The notes beneath the pieces were generated by a model. It searched no databases and was not told where the DNA came from. It saw only the letters and a list, made by a program, of their open reading frames with translations. A program made the position numbers and the translations under genes. DNA of 64,000 bases from NCBI GenBank assembly GCA_033032865.1, contig JAWHQI010000228.1:3262501-3326500 (forward strand). Direction: 5' to 3'. Shown here one piece after another: positions 55,320 through 64,000 of the stretch; the stretch's first letter is position 1, and each line of letters begins with the position of its first letter. This DNA is from Dactylorhiza incarnata. Its lineage: Eukaryota > Streptophyta > Magnoliopsida > Asparagales > Orchidaceae.

Positions 55320-57844
55320 GATTTTGGGTCCTAGGTTCATGTTAACACCATAGGGAATATTCCTAGAGAGGGCTGGTTTGGCTTGAGGTTCAATTCTTGC
55401 CTTTGGCACATTGGGGTTGTGCCAACAATCAATTGCAAAGTGTCCCACTTTGCCACAGCACCAACATTCATGAATGTTGTATCTTCTCTTCTGAGCATTT
55501 CTTGAGGATTATGCAGCACAGTCCTTATGTTCAGGAATAGATACAGCAGCATTCTTCTTGTTCTTCTCAGCAATGATTTGACTGAATATCATTCTGTGTG
55601 CTGTCTTGGTGCTCTTTGTCCTGATGGCATCAGCTTGCAATGACTTGGCAGCAATACAAGATTTGATGACATCTGACCCTGTGCACTCAGACATGTTTAC
55701 AGATTTGGCAGCAGTCATTTTCTTGACTGATTCAACCTTAGAAGGGCTTGCCTTCTTATTCATGAATGATGTGGCTGAAGTACCAAAAACAAATGGTCCC
55801 TGTTGGGCCATTTGGATTTCCTCATGGGGAGCCTTCATGGCACTCAATCCCATTCCCTTTCTTCCACTATATGAAGGAGCATTTTCCTTCCTATAGCACC
55901 TCTCATTCTTCCAGTGACCATAAATGCTTTCATGGTCATACCTGTTGGATGGAAGTATCACCTTTTGAAAGGTGGGTTGATGCTTAGCCTTCTCCTTGCT
56001 CTTTACTCCACTCCCTTCTCCTACTTCCATTTTATTGAATCCTAATCCTCTCCTATTGGTTTGAAAGGAGAAGGTGTCAATAATAGGTAGCACAGATTTG
56101 GGCTTGGAGAATTGAGCCACCAGGCTCTTCTCCTTCTCTAGCTTTTCTTCAAGGTCCTTGATGACCTTGTTCTTCAGGGAAAGAGTGCTTAATTGCACAA
56201 CAGTTAACCCCTGTAAATGGCTAATTTGTCTACTCATCTGAGCCTCCAGGTTGGTAGGGTCAGAGTTGACATCCTTAGTCATTTTGAGAGAAACAATTTC
56301 CTGGGCTTGCCTCTTGGCAAGCTTCTTGCTCTTCTTCAGAGCCTCCAAAAGAACACCATATTTGTCAATCAATTGATTAAGTTCTTCCTCAGCTTCTTTG
56401 CCCCTTTCACCAATTGATGAATGTGCATCAGATTCTGGACTAGTCTCATAATCAGAAGAGGGTATGGAATGTGATTGTACCTGATCTTTGTCAGAAGCAT
56501 TATGACTCCCTTCCTCATCAGTGAAGGCCATAAGTCCTAGCTGAACAGTGTCTTCTTCATCCTCCTCTTCATCACTATCTGAGTGTGAAAGAGGGGCCCC
56601 GATTCCTATCCTGGCAGCAGGATAGTCTTCTTCCTCCTGATCAGCAAACAGCCCCAAGTAGGCTTCCTCCTCACCATCTGAATCTGAAGATGAAGATTCA
56701 TATTCACTCCAGCTCTTGCCTTTCTTAGCTAGGAAGGATTTTTCTCCCTTCCTCTCCTTCTGGTGATGAGGCTTCTTGTCACTTATTTCCTTTCTCTTGA
56801 CTGGACAGTCAGCAATGATATGTCCAGGCTTACTACAGCAATTGCAAATTATGTTAGTTGAAACATGTTTACTAGATTTAGAGTCATACATGTCCCCTTT
56901 GGGACGTTGCCTCTCAGATCTGTGATGATCCTTCTTGGGATGAGAAGAGGAGAAAGGTTTTTCTTCCATTGTTTCCTCTTAATCATCTTCTTGAACTGCC
57001 TTGTGAAGGCAGCAAACTCCTCATCAGAAGAGGAGCTGTCTGAATTGCATCTCTCAGATTTATCAGATTCAGCAGCCTTTCTTGGAGGAGAATGCACTCT
57101 ACCCATGTTCTTCTTAGAGCTTTTAGCTTTAAGAGCAACAGATCTCTCCCTTATGTGAGACCTGGAGGAAGTGTCCTCCTCCTTTCTTGCAGAAAGCTGC
57201 ATCTCATATGAGAGCAGTTTCCCAAACAGTGTATGGGTAGGGGTTTCTCCAAGTCTTGCCCCTTCCCTGATTGCACATATTTTAGTGTCCCAATCTCTAG
57301 TTAGAGATCTAAGGAACTTGTCATTGAGTTCATAATCTGTGAACACCCTTCCATAGGTTCTTAGTTCATTTACAATCCTAAAGAACCTTTCATATCATAT
57401 GGAGATATTCTCCTGGCTCAGCTGTCTGAAGGCTTCATACTCCTGATTGAGGAGTGACTTTCTATCATCCCTCACTTCAGCTGTTCCCTCCATATAAACA
57501 ACCAATGTGTCCCACATTTCCTTGGCAGTTTGGCAGTGTACCAAGTTCTGAAATGTAGTGTCATCAATGGCATTTATTATTATGTTTTGGGCTCTCTTGT
57601 CCATAGTGTACAATGATATCTCATCATTGGTAAGCTCAGAAAATACCTTAAGTACTTTTCTAGTAGGGTCAATAGTGGAGACTTTCTCAAAGGTATAATG
57701 GCCATTTTTGACAGTCAAAAAGATCCTTGGGTCTAAGGCTTCCATGAATAGCCTTACCCTTTGCTTCCATATACCAAAGTTTTCTTTGGAGCATATGGGC
57801 AACTTCATTGACCCCAACTCCTTCTTCATTCCACTATTGGCCAT
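55320..57844 (-). pseudogene. gag: RE11 gag
   Basis: It starts MANSGMKKEL at 57844 and has the copia capsid domain (FGIWKQRVRLFMEALD, KEMWDTLVVYMEGT, YEMQLSARKEED). A TGA at 57392-57394 and a frameshift near 56975 break it. Zinc knuckle 1 (CNCCSKPGHIIADC) lies near 56830 and knuckle 2 (CWCCGKVGHFAIDC) near 55450. Between them is an acidic, Ser-rich and coiled-coil region typical of the long SIRE-type Gag. Confidence 0.9.
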
Positions 57845-57910
57845 TGAATTTCAGATTTGACTACTCCTGTATAGGATCTTATCAGACTGTTAAGTCCTTT
57901 TGATCAACCT

Positions 57911-57923
57911 CCCTCTGATACCA
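57911..57923 (-). other. RE11 primer binding site (initiator Met tRNA type)
   Basis: Minus strand TGGTATCAGAGGG, two bases inside the 5' LTR. Confidence 0.92.
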
Positions 57924-57925
57924 CT

Positions 57926-59202
57926 TGATAGTTTATATAGGTGTAGTCAATAATACCTAGAGGGGGGGTGAATAGGTTTTACTTATTTTCTTTATATAAT
58001 CCTAATGTATCTAGCTGCAGAAAACTCAATCACAGAAAGCACACAAGGATTTATAGAGGTTCCTCAAGACAGGGTGTCTTGAGTAGTCCTCTTTCCCCCT
58101 TCACTTTTCTATCAGTGAGTTAGACAAGGCCACAAACTCCAATCTCAGCTCCTTGATCTTACACCACAAGTTCCTCAGAACTTCTCAGATCAAGAGTGAT
58201 CCTACCTCAAGCACAGCAGCCCTACACTCAGGCTCAGCAGCCCTACACCTCAGGCACAGCAGCCCTACACTCAGGCTCAGCAGCCCTACACCTCAGAGTT
58301 ATGTAACTCCTACCTCTCAGAAATCACACAGATCTCCTACCTCAGACCTATCAAGAAGTCCTACCACTCAAGCTGTCAACACAGCTTTACACACAGGCTC
58401 AACAGCCTTTCACTCAGGCAACAATGCCTTACAAGGATTTAAAAGTGTTTGTACTAAATACAGAAGATAAAAGTATTACTCTCAGGTCTTTTGTTTCCTT
58501 TCTTCAGATCTGAAAGACAGCAGCTTCAGAATTGAATCACCTTGATCTTCTCCTTCAGCAAAGCAGAAGATCAACTTGCCCTTCTTGAGTTGGTACAGGA
58601 AGAGCTAACTAATCTCCCTTAGAAGATTGACTTCAGCTTCAGAAAACAACTTCAACTGGCTGAAACGTGAATGCTCGATTGCGGCGTGTAGCAAAAGTTT
58701 TTCAATGGAACAGTGCTAGTTGTTGTGCCCTAGCTTCTTCTTTTATACCTCCAGAAGGCTTCAATGGCTATATCCATCCTCCTGACACAGTATGGGGGCA
58801 GATTGGAGTTTCTTTTCCCTTTCTATTGTCGTTTGTGCCAAAAGCAGATCCCGTCAGCACATTTGGATCTGTCTCAGCGGTTGGGCTGAGACAGCTTCCA
58901 GTCTCAGCGGTTGCTTCAGTCCCCTTCTCAGCGGTTGCTCCAGTCTCCTTCTCAGTGGATCCGCTGAGACGGCTCCTCGTCTCAGCGGTTCTGACCCTTC
59001 GTCTCAGCGGTTCTGCTGAGACAGATCTTCATCTCCTTGTAGATGATTTCTTCTCATCTAAGGCCAGGTTTGGCCCTACCTTTTGAGTCACCTGTGTCTG
59101 TATATCCTACACAAATATAGCTTTGTTAAATACAATATGTCCTTAGCATTGAGAGTGATGCCTCTTCAAATCAAGGTAATATTGATGGCAATATACCCAA
59201 CA
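57926..59202 (-). repeat. RE11 5' LTR
   Basis: 1277 bp, same ends as the 3' LTR. It is shorter because it has about four fewer 21-bp half-units (58200-58299) and one fewer CTCAGCGGTTCTGA unit (near 58980). The minus-strand TATAAAAG box is at 58740-58747. Confidence 0.93.
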
Positions 59203-59206
59203 GTAC

Positions 59207-59398
59207 CCTCCTCCTCTCACCCCCTGCTTGGGATGGGGGCGAGAGGGGGGTCGGCCCCCTCCTCCTCTCGCCCCTCTGCTTGAGATGAGGGCGAGAGGGG
59301 GGTCGGCCCCCTCCTTCTCTCTCCCCCCTGCTTAGAATAGGGGAGAGAGGGGGGTCGCCCCCTCCTCCTCTCGCCCCCCTGCTTGGATGGGCGAGCGA
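59207..59398. repeat. 52-bp G/C-rich minisatellite, right block
   Basis: About four copies of the same unit, continuing the array beyond RE11. Confidence 0.93.
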
Positions 59399-59520
59399 GA
59401 GGCTCCCGCCTCCACCGCTCGCCTCCTCTCTTCCTATCCGGAATCGTGCAGGAAAATCATGCCTTAAAAGATCCCTTGGGCCCGGGGGCCCACTCGGCGA
59501 ATGCAGGGTTGTACAAGAAG

Positions 59521-60943
59521 CCTAACGCATCTTATTTCAAAGTGTTTGGTTGTAAATGTTTTATTTTAAATACTAAAGATAACTTGGGAAAGTTTGATGA
59601 AAAATGTGATGAAGAAACTTTTCTTGGGTATTCTTCAACTAGTAAAGCCTATAGAAATTTTAATAAAAGAACTAGTAAAGTTGAAGAGTCAATTAATGTA
59701 AAATTTTATGAGCTTGTTCCTTGTATAGAAAGACTTTCCTTGGGAAAAGATGATGATCTCTTACAACCTTTGAAGCATGGTGATGAGGAACCTTCCAAAG
59801 AAGAGGAATAGGAGGCCAAGGAGGATGATTATGTACCTCCAAGTGCCTTGAAATTTAAAAAGGATCATCCACGCGAACTAATAATTGGTGAACCATCTAT
59901 TGGGGTAAGAACTCGCTCTTCTCTTCATGAATCTTATTCAAATATTTGTTTTGTTTCCGAAATTGAACCATAAACCGTTTCAACCGCTTTAAATGATTAA
60001 TTTTGTTTTTTTGGCTATGAATGAAGAGTTAGAATAATTTAAGCGACATAATGTTTGGAAATTAGTAGAAAGACCATCTAATCACCTGGTTGTAGGTGTA
60101 AAATGGATTTTTAAAAATAAATTAGATGATGAGTCTAGAATCACTAGAAATAAAGCACGCTTAGTAGCACAAGGATATTCACAAATCGAAGGGATAGATT
60201 TTGATGAAACTTTTGCGCACGTTGCTAGATTGGAATCTATACGAATTTTTCTAGCATTTGCAAGCTTTAAAAGAATAAAACTATTTCAAAAGGATGTAAA
60301 AAGTGTCTTTCTAAACGAGTTTGTAAAAGAAGAAGTTTATGTTGAACAATCCCCCGGTTGAATTAATGAAAAATTTCCCAATCATGTTTATAAACTAGAA
60401 AAAGCGTTTTATGGTTTAAAACAAGCGCCCCGTGCATGGTATGAAAGACTTACATCATTTTTATTAAAGCACGGTTATATTATGGGAAGTGCCGATAATA
60501 CTCTCTTCATTAAGCACAATAATTATGATTTGATTATTTTGCAAATATATGTTGATGATATAATCTTTGGATATACTAATGAAGAGTTGTGTAATGAAGT
60601 TATTTTAGTGATGAAAAATGAATTTGAAATGAGTCTTGTAGGAGAACTTTCTTATTTTCATGGTTTTCAAATATCACAAAGAATTGATGGTATTTTTATA
60701 TGTCAAACTAAATATGTCTTTGATATGCTTAAACGCTTTGGATTTGAAAACCTTAAACATGCTTCTACACCAATGAGTGGATCACTAAAATTAGGAAAAG
60801 ATGAATTGGGAATTTCAATTGATCAAACTTTATATAGAGGAATGATAGGATCTCTACTTTATCTAAGTGCAACTAGACCCGATATTATGTTTGTCGTATG
60901 TTTATGTGCTCAATTTCAAGCCAATCCAAAAGAATCTCATTTA
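59521..60943 (+). pseudogene. pol: RE9 integrase end, linker and reverse transcriptase
   Basis: After PNASYFKVFGCKCFILN comes the linker with DHPRELIIGEPSIGVRTRSS. RT follows with [27 protein letters not shown], the first Asp in [27 protein letters not shown] and an intact [11 protein letters not shown] box (60549-60581). It ends after LLYLSATRPDIMFVVCLCAQFQANPKESHL; RNase H is missing. Several stops lie between 59810 and 60360. Directly at the break a 25-nt stretch is nearly repeated (60889-60913 and 60942-60966). Confidence 0.87.
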
Positions 60944-61010
60944 TGTTTGTCGTATGCTTATGCGCAACTGAAAAGTAAGTTTGCGATGACTGCGGTCTGA
61001 AGATCTAGTA

Positions 61011-61332
61011 GCTCACTCGGGCGCTTCGAAAAGCGGAGAAAGATGCAGAATATTATAAAGGAAAAGTTGCTGCTCTGTCTTCTGAGGTCGCCATGTTAAG
61101 AGGAGGATCCGCCAAGATGATGATGAGATCGAGGACATCTGGCGATCACCCGGAAGTGAGAGCATCTTCTGAGATTGTGGTCATCCCTATGGAGCAGGTG
61201 GATAGAGAAATGTCTAAAATCCACCGAGCCGCAATGTCTGCTAATCAGAATCTTGCGGCAGGTCTGACCGCTATTAATGAGATGCAGGATGTTGCGGCCT
61301 TCGTAGGGAGGAAGCGGCCTCATAAGAAATGA
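61011..61332 (+). pseudogene. RE13 aORF1 C-terminal fragment
   Basis: The frame reads ALRKAEKDAEYYKGKVAALSSEVAML (coiled coil), a linker, and VDREMSKIHRAAMSANQNL to a normal TGA. It parallels RE12 aORF1 from EDSKHYQDKFLRLTREVSAS to its end, with low identity but equal order. The 5' part is missing. The gap 61333-61671 to the next gene is non-coding, as in RE12 (41364-41717). Confidence 0.75.
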
Positions 61333-61671
61333 ACCTTTATCTATTCATTTACTGTGGTCTTATAATATAATTTTTGAACAATCATGGTTGTGTAATATGT
61401 ATAATTCCTGTTGCTTGCGATCTCTATTTTGCTGTGATAAATTTATTTTTATGTGTTGCTTGTTTATATCATATGATCTGAGGTGCGGCGATCTCCAATT
61501 TTTGAGACCGAAAATATATATGCGCCACCTCAATTCTCATGCTGGTTTTGGCGGTCTGGGCAGTTTTGCTGGGCGGTCTCGAGAAAAGTAATCATTACAA
61601 AAATATCCCTTGCTCTCTATAATTATTTTCTTTGTATGCGCCCAAAGCACCGGTCTCAGCGATCTTCAATC

Positions 61672-63351
61672 ATGGTGTCCGCGCGAGCTTCTTCTGCTAA
61701 TATTTTCTTAAGAGCCGATCACAAGCCATGCCACCTTTCGAAAGATGAGTATGTAAATTTCCTGGAGAAACATATGATCCAGAGTCAAATTGTTGTCAGA
61801 CCGCCGAGAGAGAATGAAGGGCTAAATTTTGGAGAGGAAAAATAGTTCATTATCCTTATCGATCACTTCGATCATGGGCTGAAGATCCCTCTTCCTTGGG
61901 AGATTCTTGAGATAATGGACAATTATGGGTTGGTGCTCGCCCAGTTGCCGCCGAACTCAATCGGTCTCATTACAGTCTCCATAAATTACTTGAGATCGGA
62001 AAAGATAAAATTTACTATGGCGCTTTTTCGTGCGACCTTCACTGCAAAAGTCTTAAAAGAGGGTCAGAAAAAAAGAAGAATTCAAAGGGTTAATATATTT
62101 CTCTGCTGAAGGAATAAAAGTTTTTAATCTCCCCAACAAGGTCTCTTTCTGGACAAAGAGGTTCCTTGTGTTTGAAGGCGATCTCGGCGGTCTCCAGAGC
62201 CACCCTTCTCCGCGACCTGAGAGCATCTTCAGGAAAGACAAGTCGATCTGGGAGGAGGAGCTGAAGATCTTGGAGTTTCTGGCGGGAAAACGTCTAGATC
62301 TTATTTACTACTTAACGATCTGGCCTGAGATCGCTGAAATCGCTTCAGAGGAAAGTGAGTATTTTTTCTAGCGGTCTTCCTTGATTTCTTCACCTTTTTC
62401 TTTTTATACTAATTTTCCATTTTCAACGTCCTTTGCGATCCCGACGAAAGATCCTATTTCACCAGCGAAAGAAGTGCTCACCCAAAGGGAAATAAGACTA
62501 AAGAGGGAAGGAGATCGCGATACCGCTGAGGTCGGCAACACACACGAGACCGCCAACGAGCCATTCCATATGCATGTCTTCACGAAAAATCAAAAAGACA
62601 TCAAAGGTAATCCCCTTCTCAAATGGGGTGTTAAGGGAAAGACCGTAAGGGTCTCCACTGATCTCCCCCTTTGGAGCGGAAAGCTAACCCGTCATGCCTC
62701 TGCGGTCACCGCTGCCTTATATGGAAAAAAGAACAAACCGGAAGCATATGATATATAGACCGACATGATCCTAGACGTTTGCGCTCAAGCGGCCGTTAGG
62801 AGCACGGTCTTGAATCACCATATGGGGTGGTCTCTCCGAGGTGCTTTAAGGGAGATCGAAATTCTGCAGGTAAGATAATTCTTCCTAGTGTTTTAAGCTT
62901 TTTATTGTGATCGTGCGCTCTGATTATCTTCTTTCTACAGCGAGCAAGGGAGACAGCCTACGATCCAGAAAATCCCAAATTCCAAAAGCCCATGATGCAA
63001 CATGTAAGGGAGACCGCTGAGTAAGTAATTGCTGAGATTCGTGATCGCGACGGCTTCACCGAAGAATTCAAAGATACAACATTTGCCACTCTTTTCCCTG
63101 AAGCGTCGAGAAAAATTGTCGCTCAGTCAGTAACTGCAGAGGAGACCATTGATGATGGGGAAGAAGATGTTGAGATCGTTGATGAGGACCAGCAGAGCGG
63201 CAGTCAATATGTGGTGGGCCAAGATGCAAGCTCGGGAGCGGCCTCAAGCTCTGGATCCAAAGTTCGAGGAGAAAGCTCGGATGAATCATCTGATGAGACC
63301 GATTCTTCTTCTTCAGATGAGCGGTCTCCCAAGTGGTCAAAAAATGAATAG
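61672..63351 (+). pseudogene. RE13 aORF2-like gene, three exons, decayed
   Basis: Exon 1 (61672-62354) has KIPLPWEILEIMDNYGLVLAQLPPNS, MALFRATF and, after a frameshift near 62060, FNLPNKVSFWTKRFLVFEGD, matching RE12 aORF2. Intron 1 begins GTGAGT at 62355, in the same phase as in RE12; its acceptor near 62430 looks damaged. Exon 2 has VLTQREIRLKRE, then KGNPLLKWGVKGKTVRVSTDLPLW. Intron 2 (62870-62940, GTAAGA…TTTCTACAG) is in the same phase and place. Exon 3 ends in the acidic Ser-rich tail (SSDESSDETDSSSSDE) and TAG at 63349-63351. Stops at 61843-61845, 62756-62758 and 63022-63024. Dead copy. Confidence 0.82.
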
Positions 63352-64000
63352 GCAATCTTGTAATTTTACTTTTTGGAGACCGGATGGTCTTATGTATTTG
63401 AACACTTGGATGGATATATAAATAGAATTTTGTCATACCTTTCTTCTTCTTCTGTGAATGGATGTTTGTCTTGGTATTTTTCTTGTGTATAAAATACATT
63501 ATTTGCGACCTCTTTATAACGAGATAGAATTGGCATTCAATCTCAATGTCTTAGGTTTTTGTCGACCTTGAAATAATAGATTGACAATTCGAAAGGGGGC
63601 GATCTTACATTTTTCAGACCGCACTACAAGGAGATGAGGTCGACTTTGATTAAGAACTAAATGAAGAATTCCCCACAACTGATGACCTCCAATTTTACCA
63701 TGAAATTATATAAGGCCGATTATTGTATCTGTTATCTCAACAGAATATCTACTGAATAATTTTGAGCACGAGCACAAGATGTGATCTATTAATATAGAGA
63801 CCGCTTCATAAAAGCTTGAATAACGAATGTGTGATAGATAATCCATAATTTGAAATATTCCAAGACATCCTTTTTATAGAGGTCATAATTGGCGGTCTTT
63901 ATTATACCAGACCATTTAGAATTCAGAGCTCCATTAATCAGATATTGCGTGATCTTGACTTTCTCAGACCGCTAATTAATTAATATAGAGAACCTATAGA
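63352..64000. other. RE13 spacer, no gene
   Basis: Corresponds to the RE12 spacer by position. AT-rich with scattered GACCGC boxes. The minus frame 63068-63499 is a shadow of aORF2. Confidence 0.65.

Larger units (their letters stand above)
32967..59202 (-). mobile_element. RE11: SIRE-like Ty1/copia with env-like ORF, split by RE12
   Basis: Minus-strand order: 5' LTR (59202-57926), Met-tRNA primer site, gag, protease, integrase, RT, [RE12], RNase H, env-like ORF, polypurine tract, 3' LTR (34350-32967). The target duplication is GTATC (32962-32966) and GTACC (59203-59207). RE11 without RE12 is about 12.1 kb, in the size range of Sireviruses. The gag-pol frame has several single-base stops. 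Confidence 0.94.
30645..59515 (-). mobile_element. RE10: solo LTR with internal minisatellite, split by RE11
   Basis: Plus-strand ends are TGTTGAAACC (30645) and GGTTGTACA (59515), flanked by ATAAG/AGAAG, one mismatch in the target duplication. A minus-strand TATA box lies in CCTATTTATAGG at 30936-30947. Without RE11 (32967-59202) and its 5-bp duplication the LTR is about 2.6 kb. No internal region or second LTR is seen, so it is a solo LTR, left by recombination between two LTRs. Family not identified. Confidence 0.8.
28021..60943 (+). mobile_element. RE9: SIRE-like Ty1/copia, split by a 28.9-kb nested block
   Basis: The left part 28021-30644 (gag, protease, most of integrase) and right part 59521-60943 (integrase end, RT) join in frame: the frame TPYELYFQNK ends at 30644 and PNASYFKVFGCKCF resumes at 59521, the normal continuation in this family. 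The block 30645-59515 lies between ATAAG (30640-30644) and AGAAG (59516-59520). RE9 itself lacks the start of gag and both LTRs, and ends within RT before RNase H. Confidence 0.9.
60944..64000 (-). mobile_element. RE13: Tat element fragment with antisense genes, continues past window
   Basis: The plus strand carries the end of an aORF1-like gene and an aORF2-like gene in the same order as in RE12. By analogy the element itself is on the minus strand, with gag-pol to the right of the window. The 3' LTR side is lost at the RE9 junction; the exact junction lies between 60944 and 61010. GCGGTCT/AGACCGC boxes are common, as in RE12. Confidence 0.82.

Overview
The window reads as repeat-rich, heterochromatin-like intergenic DNA of a flowering plant. 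Almost all of it is LTR retrotransposons of plant-typical lineages: Ty1/copia including SIRE-like elements, Ty3/gypsy of the Tat type, and Tekay/Del-like chromoviruses. The only host-derived coding sequence I recognise is a plant-style S-adenosylhomocysteine hydrolase fragment. There are no bacterial-style operons, rRNA or tRNA genes. I name the elements RE1 to RE13; the clade names are by motif, not by phylogeny. LAYOUT, LEFT PART: RE1 (1-4937, +) is a decayed copia element with its 3' LTR. It sits in the gag of RE2 (4938-6461, -), a Tat gypsy fragment, which sits in the LTR of RE3 (6462-10044, +), another Tat element that has lost its reverse transcriptase. RE4 (10045-11410) is a Tat LTR plus antisense-ORF fragment in the opposite orientation. 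At 11411-15770 lies the only non-LTR stretch: a minisatellite, a weak two-exon gene candidate, and a 1.2 kb PIF/Harbinger-like transposon carrying an SAHH fragment. MIDDLE: RE5 (gypsy gag-protease, 15771-17468), RE6 (a 2.6 kb LTR in minus orientation), RE7 (chromovirus integrase plus a 5.4 kb 3' LTR ending at 27034) and RE8 (chromovirus pol end plus LTR).

RIGHT PART: 28021-60943 is a four-level nest that can be unpicked by target-site duplications and restored reading frames. Copia RE9 (+) is split by solo LTR RE10 (30645-59515), which contains a 52-bp G/C-rich minisatellite. RE10 is split by SIRE-like copia RE11 (32967-59202, -), which has an env-like ORF. RE11 is split by Tat gypsy RE12 (38238-52401, -). 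RE13 (about 60944-64000) is a further Tat fragment.

HOW IT WORKS TOGETHER: nearly every retroelement gag/pol frame is broken, often by single transitions giving stop codons, as expected of methylated, silenced DNA. The features that stand out against the decay are two antisense, intron-containing genes in RE12 (39270-43582) whose structure recurs in the diverged RE13; a putative separate promoter for the env-like gene of RE11; an apparently aberrant RE12 insertion with U5 ends on both sides and an inverted extra LTR; and small conserved DNA structures (a stem-loop next to the polypurine tract and a tRNA-interior-like primer site) shared by diverged Tat elements. All calls are from reading the sequence by eye; no database search was possible.
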